Part shown: positions 43,764 through 53,595 of the stretch, in pieces
Layout: each line of letters opens with the position of its first letter
How positions within the stretch are numbered: position 1 is the stretch's first letter
Assembly (NCBI GenBank): GCA_963824935.1
Contig: CAWGRF010000027.1
Coordinates: forward strand, 11,397-75,396
Direction of reading: 5' to 3'
Length of the DNA stretch: 64,000 nucleotides
DNA from: JACCZX01 sp963824935
Lineage (GTDB): Bacteria; Pseudomonadota; Gammaproteobacteria; Burkholderiales; Burkholderiaceae_F
Program-made: the position numbers and the translations under genes
Notes under the pieces: model-generated
Database searches by the model: none
Told to the model about the DNA's origin: nothing
Seen by the model: the letters and a program-made list of their open reading frames with translations, nothing else

Positions 43764-46131
43764 TCAAGCAGAACCGGCGAGCCGTTGCCAGGTTTCGACA
43801 ACAGTGTCCGGATTCAACGATATCGATTCGATGCCCTGCGCCATCAGCCATTCGGCAAAGTCCGCGTGATCCGACGGGCCCTGTCCGCAGATACCGATGT
43901 ACTTGCCGCGCGCGCGGCATGCGGCAATGGCTCGTTCCAGCAGCGCTTTGACCGCGGGGTCGCGCTCGTCGAAGCCTTCAGCGACCAGGCCCGAGTCGCG
44001 ATCGAGCCCAAGCGTCAGTTGCGTCAGATCGTTGGAGCCAATCGAAAATCCGTCGAAGTAGTCCAGGAATTGATCGGCCAGCACCGCGTTCGAGGGCACC
44101 TCACACATCATGATCAGCCGCAGATCGTTGCTGCCGCGCTTCAACCCGTGCGCGGCGAGCAACTCGGTCACGCGCGCAGCTTCAGTCAGCGTGCGCACGA
44201 ACGGCACCATGATTTCGACGTTCGTAAGCCCCATCTCGTCGCGCACTTTTTTCAGCGCGGCGGCCTCCATCCGGAAGCACTCACGAAACGACTCGGCGAT
44301 ATAGCGCGCCGCGCCGCGAAAGCCGAGCATCGGATTTTCTTCGTCGGGCTCGTAGCGCGAGCCGCCGATCAGCTTCTTGTATTCATTGCTCTTGAAGTCC
44401 GACATGCGAACGATGACTGGCTTCGGCCAGAATGCGGCGGCGATCGTCGAGATGCCTTCGGCGAGCTTCGCTTCGAAAAACGTGCGCGGACTCGGATACC
44501 CATGCGCGAGACCTTCGACGGCCTGCTTCAATTCCGGATCGAGGTTCGGATAGTCGAGCACCGCCTTCGGATGCACGCCGATCGCGTTGTTGATGATGAA
44601 TTCAAGCCGCGCCAAGCCGACGCCAGCATTCGGCAACGACTGAAACTCGAACGCCATCTGCGGATTACCGATGTTCAGCATGATCTTGACCGGAATGTCG
44701 GGCAACGGGCCATTCCGCAGCGTCTCCACCTCCATTTCGAGCGCGCCGGCGTAGACGTTGCCGGTATCACCCTCGGCGCAGCTGACAGTGACGACGTTGT
44801 CTTCAGTGAGATCGTCGGTCGCGGTCTCGCAGCCGACGACTGCCGGAATGCCAAGCTCGCGCGCGATGATCGCCGCATGGCAGGTGCGCCCGCCGCGATT
44901 GGTCACGATCGCCGCAGCTCGCTTCATCACCGGCTCCCAGTTGGGATCGGTCATGTCGGTGACCAGCACGTCGCCGGCTTGCACGCGCTCCATCTCGGCA
45001 ACGTCTTCGATGATGCGCACCGGTCCGACGCCGATCTTCTGACCGATCGCGCGACCGGTCACCAGCACCTTACCGTTACCCTTCAAGCGGAAGCGCTGCT
45101 GCTTATCCGCGTTCGGCTTTGACTTCACTGTCTCCGGTCGCGCCTGCAAGATGTAGATCGCGCCCTCGCCGTCCTTGCCCCATTCGATATCCATCGAGCG
45201 TCCGTAGTGCTGCTCGATGACGACGGCAGAGCGCGCGAGCTCGAGCACATCGGCGTCGGTCAGCGAAAAGGCGTGGCGTTCACGATCGGCTACATCGACG
45301 GTGCGCACACGTTTCCCACCGTTGGCATCGAACTCCATCTTGATCAGCTTCGATCCCAGGCTGCGCCGAATGATCGGAAACTTGCCGGCAGCGAGCATCG
45401 GCTTGTGCACGTAAAACTCGTCGGGGTTCACCGCGCCCTGCACGACCGTTTCGCCCAATCCGTAACTCGACGTGATGAACACCACGTCGCGAAATCCGGA
45501 CTCGGTGTCCAGCGTGAACATCACACCGGATGATCCGAGGTCGCTGCGCACCATTTTCTGCACACCGGCCGAGAGCGCTACATCGGCATGCGCAAAACCC
45601 TGATGAACCCGATAAGCGATCGCGCGATCGTTGTAGAGCGATGCGAACACGTGCTTGATGCGATCGAGCACCGCGTCGATGCCGTGTGACGTTCAGAAAC
45701 GTTTCCTGCTGCCCAGCAAACGACGCGTCGGGTAGGTCTTCGGCAGTCGCGCTGGAGCGCACCGCAAACGAGAGATCACTCGAACTTCCTTGTTCAAGCT
45801 CTTGAAAAATAGCCTTTATTTCACCTTCGACCGCCGCCGGAAAAGGCGTCGAGACAATCCATGCGCGAATCTCCTCCCCCGCTGCAGCAAGCGCTCGAAC
45901 GTCGTCGACCTTGAGCGTCTCAAGCCGCTTCGCTATGCGCTCATGCAGGTGTCCTTGCTGCAGAAACAACCTGAAAGCCTCTGCGGTCGTCGCAAACCCA
46001 TCGGGCACGCGAATACCGGTAGCACTGAGCTGACTCAACATCTCGCCCAGCGACGCGTTCTTGCCGCCGACCGATTCGACGTCGGCCATTCGGAGTTGTG
46101 AAAACGGAATGACGTACTTACCGCGCTGCAT
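43764..46131 (-). CDS. ppsA: Phosphoenolpyruvate synthase, one frameshift
   Basis: From ATG 46131 (MQRGKYVIPFSQLRMADV): VGGKNASLGEML, AVRSSATAEDLPDASFAGQQ. After a frame change at about 45680-45695 it continues LDRIKHVFASLYNDRAIAYR, SYGLGETVVQGAVNPDEF, the phosphohistidine site GGRTCHAAIIARELGIPAV and GSNDLTQLTLGLDRDSG. Joined length about 789 residues, as usual. It makes PEP from pyruvate and ATP in gluconeogenesis. It is divergent from its regulator ppsR with 66 bases between. Confidence 0.93.
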
Positions 46132-46197
46132 GCCTTCAGTGCTCTCTGATTGCAGAACCGCGCCCAGTGTACTGGCCATGCCGTTAACATCTGGCCG

Positions 46198-47046
46198 ATG
46201 TCGGAACCCTCGTCAGCCGCGCACGATCGCACCGTCTTCTTCGTCTCCGACGGCACCGGCATCACCGCCGAGACGCTCGGCCATAGCGTGCTGACCCAGT
46301 TCGAGAATCTGCGCTACCGGCCGCAACGGCTACCGTTCATCGACTGCGCCGACAAAGCGCGCGAGGCGGCGGTGCGCATCAACGAAGCGGGCGCGCGCGA
46401 CGGCAAGCGGCCGATCGTGTTCTCCACGTTGGTCGATCCGGCAGTCTCGAGCGCGCTGCGCGAGGGCGCCGAAGCGTTTTTCGTCGAGATGTTCGAAACG
46501 TTCGTCGAGCCGCTCGAACGCGAACTCGGATTGCACTCGACGCACACGATCGGCCGCTCGCACGCGATCCGGGTCAACTCCGACGACTACAAGAACCGCA
46601 TCGAAGCGATCAACTTCACGCTTGCGCACGACGACGGCCAGGCGGCGAAGGGGCTGACAGGCGCCGACGTGATACTCGTTGGCGTATCGCGCTCAGGCAA
46701 GACGCCGACGAGCCTGTACCTGGCGATGCAGTACGGCGTAAAGGCCGCCAACTATCCGCTGATCCCGGAGGACTTCGAGCGCGGGCAGCTGCCGAGCACG
46801 TTGCCGCAGCACAAGGCAAAACTTTTCGGGCTATCGATTTCGCCCGAGCGGCTGGCAGAGGTGCGCCATGAGCGCCGGCCGAACAGCCGTTATGCCGCGC
46901 TGGAAAATTGCCGCAAAGAGGTCGAAGCGGCGGAGCGAATGATGCGGCGGGAAGGGATTCGCTGGCTGTCGTCGACGACGAAGTCGATCGAAGAGATTGC
47001 GGCGACGATCATGCAGGAAGTTAGGTTGGAGCGGCGGTCGTATTGA
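46198..47046 (+). CDS. ppsR: PEP synthase regulatory protein (kinase/pyrophosphorylase)
   Basis: 282 residues from ATG 46198. DUF299 family: TVFFVSDGTGITAETLGHS, HTIGRSHAI, VILVGVSRSGKTPTSLYLA (P-loop) and NYPLIPEDFERGQLP. It inactivates PEP synthase by ADP-dependent phosphorylation and reactivates it by phosphate-dependent removal. Divergent pairing with ppsA is the usual arrangement. Confidence 0.93.
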   Translation: MSEPSSAAHDRTVFFVSDGTGITAETLGHSVLTQFENLRYRPQRLPFIDCADKAREAAVRINEAGARDGKRPIVFSTLVDPAVSSALREGAEAFFVEMFETFVEPLERELGLHSTHTIGRSHAIRVNSDDYKNRIEAINFTLAHDDGQAAKGLTGADVILVGVSRSGKTPTSLYLAMQYGVKAANYPLIPEDFERGQLPSTLPQHKAKLFGLSISPERLAEVRHERRPNSRYAALENCRKEVEAAERMMRREGIRWLSSTTKSIEEIAATIMQEVRLERRSY

Positions 47047-47063
47047 AGTGGCCCTACGTGCGA

Positions 47064-47462
47064 TCAAAAGAACAAAGCTTCCGACGCATTGCTGACAGTG
47101 ATGTCGCACTTATCTCCACTCTTGCCGAGCCCACCCTGGATCGAGCCGGCGATGATCCCTCGCTTGCCGAAGCCTCCGCCAAGAATGCTGCCGAAGTAAC
47201 AGCTCGCGGCGAATTGCTGGTTCTTGTAAGTCGCGTTCAGCCGCAGAGTTGGCGTGTACGGCGGAAAGCTGCCGCGCATCACAGGGTCTCCGTTGATTGT
47301 CAAGACCAGCTCGTTGGCAGCTGGTGTGTAAGTGCCTCCCAGTTCGAACTTCTGTCCGCCCGTTTCGATCGTTTTCATTTGTGCCACTTTCGTCGAAGCG
47401 CACCCGCTGAGCCCAACAACCAAAATCAAAGACATGGACAATGTCCGCGCAAAGGTCATCAC
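47064..47462 (-). CDS. Small lipoprotein, unknown function
   Basis: 132 residues. The leader MMTFARTLSMSLILVVGLSGCAS ends in a lipobox (LSGC), so it is a lipoprotein. The mature part is Gly/Thr-rich with two further cysteines (AASCYF, GDKCDI) likely to form a disulfide. No family recognised. Convergent with ppsR, 17 bases between stops. The 263 bases upstream to 47725 hold nothing I can name. Confidence 0.65.
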   Translation of the reverse strand: MMTFARTLSMSLILVVGLSGCASTKVAQMKTIETGGQKFELGGTYTPAANELVLTINGDPVMRGSFPPYTPTLRLNATYKNQQFAASCYFGSILGGGFGKRGIIAGSIQGGLGKSGDKCDITVSNASEALFF

Positions 47463-47725
47463 GTTCTCCTGAGGTCTCTACGGCGTGAATCGCGGCTTCC
47501 AAATGCCAATCTTGCTCCGGTGGCACTCGCGATGCTGACTACCGCGATATATTCCTTCCCCGCCTTCTTTCTTCATGACTTCTGTTATCAAATCCTGCCC
47601 GCTTCTTCTGACGTAGTGAATCGTCCGATCGGACGAGAAGAAATTGATGCTGAACCGGCACGGGGCGGGATTTTTATAGAAAGTCCTAGGAAAACCGCGG
47701 AGCGCGCGCTGATGACCGTATCGCT

Positions 47726-49648
47726 CTAACCGTACTTGACGTCCGTTCTCTCGTTTGGCGTTAGCCGCTGCTCAGGCTCAGCACTCTCAATTGGTTTAGC
47801 AAGCGACTCTGCGATCTTCTGCCGCGCCACCGTAAGCGCTGTTTGCCTCGCCGCTTGTCCGAGAAACGCGTCAAGGTCTGCGTGCTCGGCGCGCAAGCGC
47901 GTGATCATCGGACCGAAAAGATCAATCAACTTCGGATCGAACTGCAGCGCGCGACCACGCAACATTTCGGCCATCGCCTCGTCGCTGGATAGCGCGCGCC
48001 GATACGCCTTGTCATGCGTCATCGCGTCGTAGACATCGCACACGGCCACGATGCGAGCCGCGAGCGGAATCGCCGTACCGAAAATGCCGTCGGGATATCC
48101 GTGTCCATCCCAGCGCTCGTGGTGATGACGGGCTATGTCTTCCGCCAGCTCGCCGTACGACACCTTCGTTCGGGACAGCAACTCGGCGCCGGTCTTTGCG
48201 TGTGTCTCCAAAATCTGACGCTCGCCGTCGGAAAGCAGCGTCGGCTTCTGCATCAGCGTGTCCGGAATGCCGACCTTGCCGATATCGTGCAGCCGCGCCG
48301 CTAGCTCGATCGTCTGCGCAGGTCTGAGGCGACTCGCCGTGCGCCTGCGCCAGCAGCGCCGCCAGCCGGGCGACGCGGTAGCAGTGCTCGCCGGTCGGAT
48401 CGTCACGCATCTCGGCGGTGAAGGCCATCTGCTCGAGCAAGCGACCTTGCTTTGCGCCGACTGTCTGAGCAGCGATCTTCTGCGTCAGCTCCGCGTCCTT
48501 TTCCTCCAGCAAGTCGAGACGGAAATTGCGCGGCTTCATCGGCTTCAAGCTGCTTCAAGTGCAGTTCCTGATGCCGAACGATGTTTTCGTGCTGTGCCTT
48601 GCGAATATGCAGCGTCAATTCGCGATGCAGCGCCAGCGCACGCTCCGGGCGACCTGCCTTTTCATGTGCCTGCACCATTGCGAGCAGCGTTTCGCGCAAT
48701 GATGGCTTGACTTGGCGCGCCTTCTCTAGCGCCTGCATGCCGCGCGACAGGCCGACATCCCCTATCCCCGAGTAAACCTCAACCAGTCCCTCTGAGCATG
48801 CGGCGGAAATGTCGGCTCGAACTGACTTTGCGCTCTGCCGCAAATTGCTTGGCCAACTGCACGCGTTCCGCGGCTTCTCGGATCATTGCCCGATAGCAGC
48901 AGCAAGTCGAATGAACGTTCCTTCCGCCAGATACGCGCACCAGGAGTTGCGCCGGTGAGCTCGGTGCCGGCATTGCGCGATTGCTTCGCTATCTTTTCTA
49001 TGCCCTTCTCGATGCGCATGCATGTGCAAACAACAGATCGCCGCATTGGCCAAAGCCACGAGCGCGAACATATCGCAGATCTCGTGTTCTCGGCGGCGAC
49101 GAGCTGACGCCCGCTCATAGCATTCACGCGCATCGTAGTACAGCGCCGCTTCGTAAAACGCAGCGCCCAAACCGTTCCAAACTGAGGCGATCGCCACTGC
49201 GATCTTGCAAGCTCTTCTGCCAGCCGCAGCGCGTCTGCTAGCGAAAGAAGTGCGTCACCGGGGTTGTTTGTCTGCGAAAGAATAATTCCCTGAAAGGTGA
49301 GCGACTTACGTTGTAACGCAGCGTCGCCCAAATCAGAAGCCAGCATGACGGCCAGCGCCGCCGGCTCGACTCCGCTAAAAACACTCTGACCCTGGTGATA
49401 AAACTGCTGAGCAATGCTCAGTAGACATTCGACTCGTCGGGCTGGTTCGATTGAAAACGGGATTTCCTCGAAGCCTCTCCAGCGCCTCGTTAAGAAACGC
49501 AAGCGTATCTGGGCGCGGCGACAGCCAAATTGGATTTAAGTTGCGCTCTCAATGTCGAGCAGCCTTTGCTGCGCAGCTTCGACTCATGCGCTAGATCTTC
49601 AGGGGTGCCGAAGATTTTGCGCGACTCGGCACATGCTTCGGTAGCCAC
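47726..49648 (-). pseudogene. TPR + HD-GYP phosphodiesterase-family gene, many frameshifts (copy A)
   Basis: Fragments in changing frames, all colinear with the gene at 50278. From about GTG 49648: ESRKIFGTPEDLAHESK; SIEPARRVECLLSIAQQFYH; AVMLASDLGDAALQRKSLTF; VWNGLGAAFYEAALYYDAREC; GMQALEKARQVKPSLRETLL; then the catalytic part DDPTGEHCYRVARLAALLA, ELAARLHDIGKVGIPDTLMQ, HHHERWDGHGYPDGIFGTAI, AVCDVYDAMTHDKAYRRAL. HD and GYP motifs are intact, but at least six frame changes occur in 1.9 kb, more than elsewhere, so real decay is possible. HD-GYP enzymes hydrolyse cyclic di-GMP; the TPR-like N-terminus suggests a ligand or protein-binding sensor. Divergent from the peptide remnant at 49755. Confidence 0.65.
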
Positions 49649-49754
49649 CTGTGCAGGCGATTCTCTTCGCTAGTCCGAAGAGTGCACACTCCCGTCAGCG
49701 TTAGCGCAACGCTATGCGAGAGCGTCCAAGAATTCAACCATCAAGGAGAGAACG

Positions 49755-49945
49755 ATGAACACGCAAATCGAGATTTGAACGTTAGTTGAAGAGCAGAGTC
49801 GCGGAAGCACGAGCAGGTCGAGACATCGAACTGAGCTTATCGCGACATGGATCTGGTCGGTGGCGGTAGTCATCCTGTAGCAATAGCGCTCTCTCAGGCT
49901 AAGTGCGATCTGGCTCCGCTGGCGGGCAGCTTCGGCTGGCGCTAG
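49755..49945 (+). pseudogene. Degenerate VGGG-type small peptide gene (copy A)
   Basis: CAAGGAGAG, a strong ribosome binding site, precedes ATG 49755, but the frame stops after MNTQIEI. The same frame beyond the stop reads TLVEEQSR; the next frame reads RDIELSLS (about 49819-49842); the third reads DMDLVGGGSHPVAIAL (from 49844) and ends at TAG 49943-49945. Together these mirror the intact peptide at 50049-50150 (VIELSAECLSMVGGG), so this looks like its paralogue with two or three indels. It lies divergent from the TPR-HD-GYP copy A and runs into the shared terminator. Confidence 0.45.
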
Positions 49946-49954
49946 CTTCAATAA

Positions 49955-49981
49955 AAAACGCCCCGCGATGCGGGGCGTTTT
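49955..49981. terminator. Strong bidirectional intrinsic terminator
   Basis: Perfect 12-bp stem AAAACGCCCCGC / GCGGGGCGTTTT (49955-49966 and 49970-49981) with a three-base loop, and A/T tracts on both sides. It lies between the two convergent small peptide genes and can end transcripts from either strand. Confidence 0.88.
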
Positions 49982-50048
49982 ATTTGAGTCCGGCGCTGCT
50001 TATTTGACCGACGCAGTCGCCGTATAGCTGTTGCTCAGTAACTGCATG

Positions 50049-50150
50049 CTACGCTCTGCCGCCACCCACCATGCTCAGACACTCGGCGGACAGCTCAATC
50101 ACAACAGGTTGTTCCGTCACTTCTTCTTGCGTTTCGATGACAACTTCCAT
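50049..50150 (-). CDS. 33-residue peptide with C-terminal VGGG motif
   Basis: ATG 50150 is preceded by GGGAGGGAACC, a strong ribosome binding site; the stop is at 50049-50051. The peptide is acidic at first (MEVVIETQEEVTEQ) and ends VIELSAECLSMVGGGRA. The pattern ELS-x(4)-[LM]-x-[ML]-VGGG recalls double-glycine leader peptides of exported small peptides in proteobacteria. The bidirectional terminator at 49955-49981 completes a self-standing unit. It is divergent from the TPR-HD-GYP gene at 50278 with 127 bases between. Role unknown; candidate signal or leader peptide. Confidence 0.65.
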   Translation of the reverse strand: MEVVIETQEEVTEQPVVIELSAECLSMVGGGRA

Positions 50151-50277
50151 GGTTCCCTCCCGCGCGAAGGTAATTTCAGGCCCCGAATTGGCCCAAAAGC
50201 TTGCGCTTTTCGGTCTAAGCAGGGTCAATCGGACGTGTAGTTTGCTTAGTTGAGTCCATCCGACCTCCGAAAGTTAA

Positions 50278-52134
50278 ATGCTTGTTGCTGATCAGTCAAT
50301 GACTGCTTGGGCGGGCCTGTTGCCTTTCGCGGACGCGCCTGACCTCCCAGAGCGGTTTCAGCGGCTGGAAGACCACCTGCGTAAGGCCCCCGCCACCGGG
50401 GATGGGTCCGAAATTTTCGATCTGGCATGGGACGCCTTTTTGGCGCTACCCGAGGAGCCAACGACCGAAGCTCGGGCGATGTGTCTGCTTGGGATTGCGC
50501 GCAACAGGTATCTGCGCGGCGTTCCTTTCGACGGAATCGAACCAGCCAACCATGCGGTTGCAGTCGCGGAGCGCCTCAAGAACGACCTTGTCCTGGCCAA
50601 ATGCCTGAAGATGCTGGGCGTGATGTACATGGAGACCGGGAACTTTCCGGCCGCCATGACCGCTTTGACGCGTGCCTTGCCAGCGGCCCGCAACGCGGGA
50701 GACTCGGACCAGGAGTCCGGCATCTTCAACAACCTCGGCTTGGCCCACCAATACGCGGGCCAGTTCAGCATGGCCATTCCGTGCTTCGAGCGATCGATCG
50801 AGGTCTCGCATTCGGCGGCGACACCCCGGTTGACGCAGGCGCTCCCCCTTCTAAACATTGCAGTCGCGTCTCTCTATCTTCGAGACTTCTCGCGAGGATT
50901 GTCTGCCGCCGAGCGGGCGATCGAACTTCTGCCCGAGCCGAGCGATGACAGTGAGCGCATGGCTCGCGCGACGATTGAGTTTGCCTACACGCGCCTCTTG
51001 CTCGAGGTGCGCAACGTCCCGTTGGCGCTCGAACGCGCCAAGATGGCCCGATTGCACGCAAAGGGCGCCGGCGCCCTGGGCGAGTTGTACGCCGAGATGG
51101 CGCTCGGCCTGGGAGAAGTGCATGACCCGGCTACTTGCGATATCGGCCTCTCCAGGCTGCAACGCGCAATCAACGATAGCCGGCGCGGGGTTCCTACCGC
51201 CTTGCGAGACGCACTCGCAACGATCGTCCGAGCTTATGAGGTCGCCAAACAGCCGAACAATGCCCTGGTGTATCAGGAAGAAGTCGTCCGGTTGAACCGC
51301 GACAGCAGGGTCAAAAACCTGCTGGAGCACCACCACCGTCACGTCGTGCAAGTGAAGAAGGCGCTGGACGCCCGCGCCGAGGCCGCCATGGACCTGCAGC
51401 AGCATGAACTGCGGTTCCAGCGCTTCTCGATGCAGGATTTCGGCGAGTTCACGCAGGTTCTGGAGCGCAACAGCGTCACGGTCGAATTCCACGACGATGA
51501 AACCGGCGAGCATTGCTATCGGGTGGGCGCCATGGCACGCGAGCTCGCCCGCAAGATGGGGTTGGACGAGGAGTTGTGCCAGCTGATCGATCTTTGCGCC
51601 CGTCTGCATGACGTTGGCAAGATTCGCATTCCTGAGTCGATCCTCCAAAAGCCCGGGCGCTTTACTCCTGATGAGCGCGCGATCATGGAGAGACATTGCG
51701 AGTTTGGCTGGGAAATTATTGGTGAAGGTGGCCTCGGACAGTTGTTTGTGGCGCAGGAGATTGCCTTCAACCATCACGAGAAGTGGGATGGAGTCCGGTT
51801 ATCCGCGAAAAATCCGCGGCGAAATGATCCCGCTGAGTGCGCGTATCATCGGCGTTGTCCGATGTTTACGACGCTCTAACACACAAACGCAGCTATAAAG
51901 AGGCGTGGCCAATCGAAGATGCGCTGCGACACATCGGCGCGCGAAGGCGGCAAGCACTTCGACCCGCAGCTGACCGCGGCGTTTTTGGAACTCGTTCCGG
52001 CGCTACAAGCTCAGCATGGCAACCTTGATGCGTTCCTCAGCGCCGAAGCGAAGAAGAACGACTTCATCATTGACCGTGCGCGCTTGGCTCGCGAACTGAA
52101 CACGGATATCGCCGAACTTGACGTTCGCCGGTAG
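50278..52134 (+). CDS. TPR + HD-GYP cyclic-di-GMP phosphodiesterase-family protein (copy B), frameshifted near the C-terminus
   Basis: About 500 residues in the first frame from ATG 50278 (ATG 50299 is an alternative). TPR-like repeats fill about 60-330 (KMLGVMYMETGNFPAAMTALTR, NNLGLAHQYAGQFSMAIPCFER), then a coiled linker, then HD-GYP: TGEHCYRVGAMARELARKMG, LCARLHDVGKIRIPESILQK, FNHHEKWDG. Frame changes at about 51790, 51855 and 51940 separate SGYPRKIRGEMIPLSARIIG, SDVYDALTHKRSYKEAW and EGGKHFDPQLTAAFLELVPA; all belong to one domain. No membrane segment or signal peptide, so cytoplasmic. The TPR part before a nucleotide phosphodiesterase suggests regulation by a bound peptide or protein. It is the better preserved of two inverted copies. 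Confidence 0.82.
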
Positions 52135-52948
52135 CCGGCTGTTCGCTTAGTTGCCCACGCGGCTTGCTGCGCCGCCGCTTCTGCTCAAACAAGCACACTG
52201 CTGCCGCTGCACCGACGTTCAGCGACTCGACTCGGCTGTCGATTGGAATGCTGCAGTCGGCGTTTCGCGATCGAGAGCGTGTCCTGCGAAAACCCCTGCC
52301 CCTCCGCACCGAACATCCACAGCGTTGCGTCCTCGTCCCCATTCCGCCTTGAACAAGTCTTCGCCGCCGGTTGCGTCAGCGGCAAGGATTTCGCCTCCGA
52401 ATGCCTCTTGCAACGTCCGCGGTGCTATCTGCTCATGCAGATCCAGCACGAAATGCGCACCCATCGCCGCTCTCATCACCTTCGGCGACCAGAGAAATGC
52501 ACATCCCGGCCCGGCAATCGCATGCCGAACGCCAGCCGCAGCCGCAGTTCGCAGCAGCGTGCCGACGTTGCCAGGGTCTTGCACGTTGTCGAGATAGATC
52601 GCGTCGTCGACGATTTGCTTCGGCCACGGCGGCATTTCGAATTCGATCTCGGCCAGCACGCCGACACCGTGTTCGACGGGTGAAATTTTGTCGTACAGCG
52701 CCGGTGCGAGCTCGACCAGCTTCGCTTTTGACTTTGCTTCGGCCGCTCGCACAAGCTCAAGCGCTTCAGCGGACTGCTCTGTCGCCGCGCAGCACCAGCG
52801 TGCGAATCGGCACTTGCGCGTCGAGCGCCGCTTGCAGCAGATGAACTCCTTCGATCAGCGTGCGGTGCGCATCTCTGCATGCGCGGGCCGATGTCGCGAG
52901 CTGCTTTAACCGCCGATAAATCGGATTGTCAGTCGAAGAGATCCGCAT
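52067..52948 (-). CDS. TrmH/SpoU-family RNA 2'-O-methyltransferase, about three frameshifts
   Basis: From ATG 52948, overlapping the rnhB stop: ISSTDNPIYRRLKQLATSAR and TLIEGVHLLQAALDAQVPIR (substrate-binding N-domain). After a change at about 52765-52775 the SPOUT domain follows: IYLDNVQDPGNVGTLLRTAA, GCAFLWSPKVMRAAMGAHF. Further changes at about 52335 and 52270 give LWMFGAEGQGFSQDTL and IPIDSRVESLNVGAAAAVCLFEQ, the knot motifs. It methylates rRNA or tRNA ribose with SAM; the target cannot be read. The last frame runs to 52067, overlapping the convergent gene; the real stop may be slightly earlier. Confidence 0.82.
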
Positions 52949-53595
52949 CTTCTTCGACCAGTATGCGCACCGGGGCGAAGGTGCGTCGATGCAGGATGCA
53001 GGGGCCGAGCGCTTGCAGGCGCTCGCAGTGTTCGGGAGTCGCGTAGCCCATGTGCTGCGCGAAGCCGTAGCCGGGATGCACGGCGTCGAACGCTCGCATC
53101 ATTCGGTCGCGCGCGGTCTTGGCGAGGATCGATGCGGCGGAGATCGCGGGCTCGAGCGCGTCGCCCGCGATGATGGCGCGGCCGGGGAACGGCAGGCGCG
53201 GCATCTGAGTTGCCGTCGACCAGCGCGTATGCGGGCGTGACCGTCAGCGCATCGACGGCTCGGCGCATCGCGAGCAGTCTTGCTTGCAGGATGTTGATGG
53301 TGTCGATTTCGTCGACGCTCGCTTCGGCGACCGCCCACGCGATGGCGCGCTCGCGGATGCGCTTGGCGAGTTGCTCGCGGCGCTCGGGCTTCAGCACTTT
53401 GGAATCGCGCAGGCCGTAGATGCGGCGCTTCGGATCGAGGATGACGGCGGCGGCGACGACCGGGCCGGCGAGCGGACCGCAGCCTGCTTCGTCGATGCCG
53501 CAGATCAGGCCGCTTGCGAGCGCGGCTTGCTCGAACAGGTCGCCGGTGAAGGGCTTGCGACGGCGCAGCGTGATGCGGAAACGACGCACCTTCAT
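52929..53595 (-). CDS. rnhB: Ribonuclease HII, one frameshift
   Basis: From ATG 53595, overlapping the lpxB stop: ASGLICGIDEAGCGPLAGPV with the first catalytic Asp and Glu, and LRDSKVLKPERREQLAKRI. An extra base at about 53205-53208 shifts the frame; the rest is MPRLPFPGRAIIAGDALEPA, ISAASILAKTARDRMM and HPGYGFAQHMGYAT. The usual GRG motif reads GCG here (Arg to Cys), a residue that normally helps recognise the ribonucleotide. The enzyme removes RNA from RNA-DNA hybrids. Standard position after lpxB. Confidence 0.9.

Noticed and set aside
43785..45122. 445-codon open frame opposite ppsA
   Set aside because: Same reason; the minus strand carries the PEP synthase phosphohistidine site and active-site blocks.
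47043..47729. 228-codon plus-strand ORF after ppsR
   Set aside because: It is opposite the small lipoprotein gene, which has a clear lipobox signal; the plus translation has no recognisable features.
49712..49951. 79-codon minus-strand ORF between the terminator and TPR-HD-GYP copy A
   Set aside because: It lies opposite the VGGG peptide remnant, which has a strong ribosome site and matches the intact peptide; the minus frame has neither.
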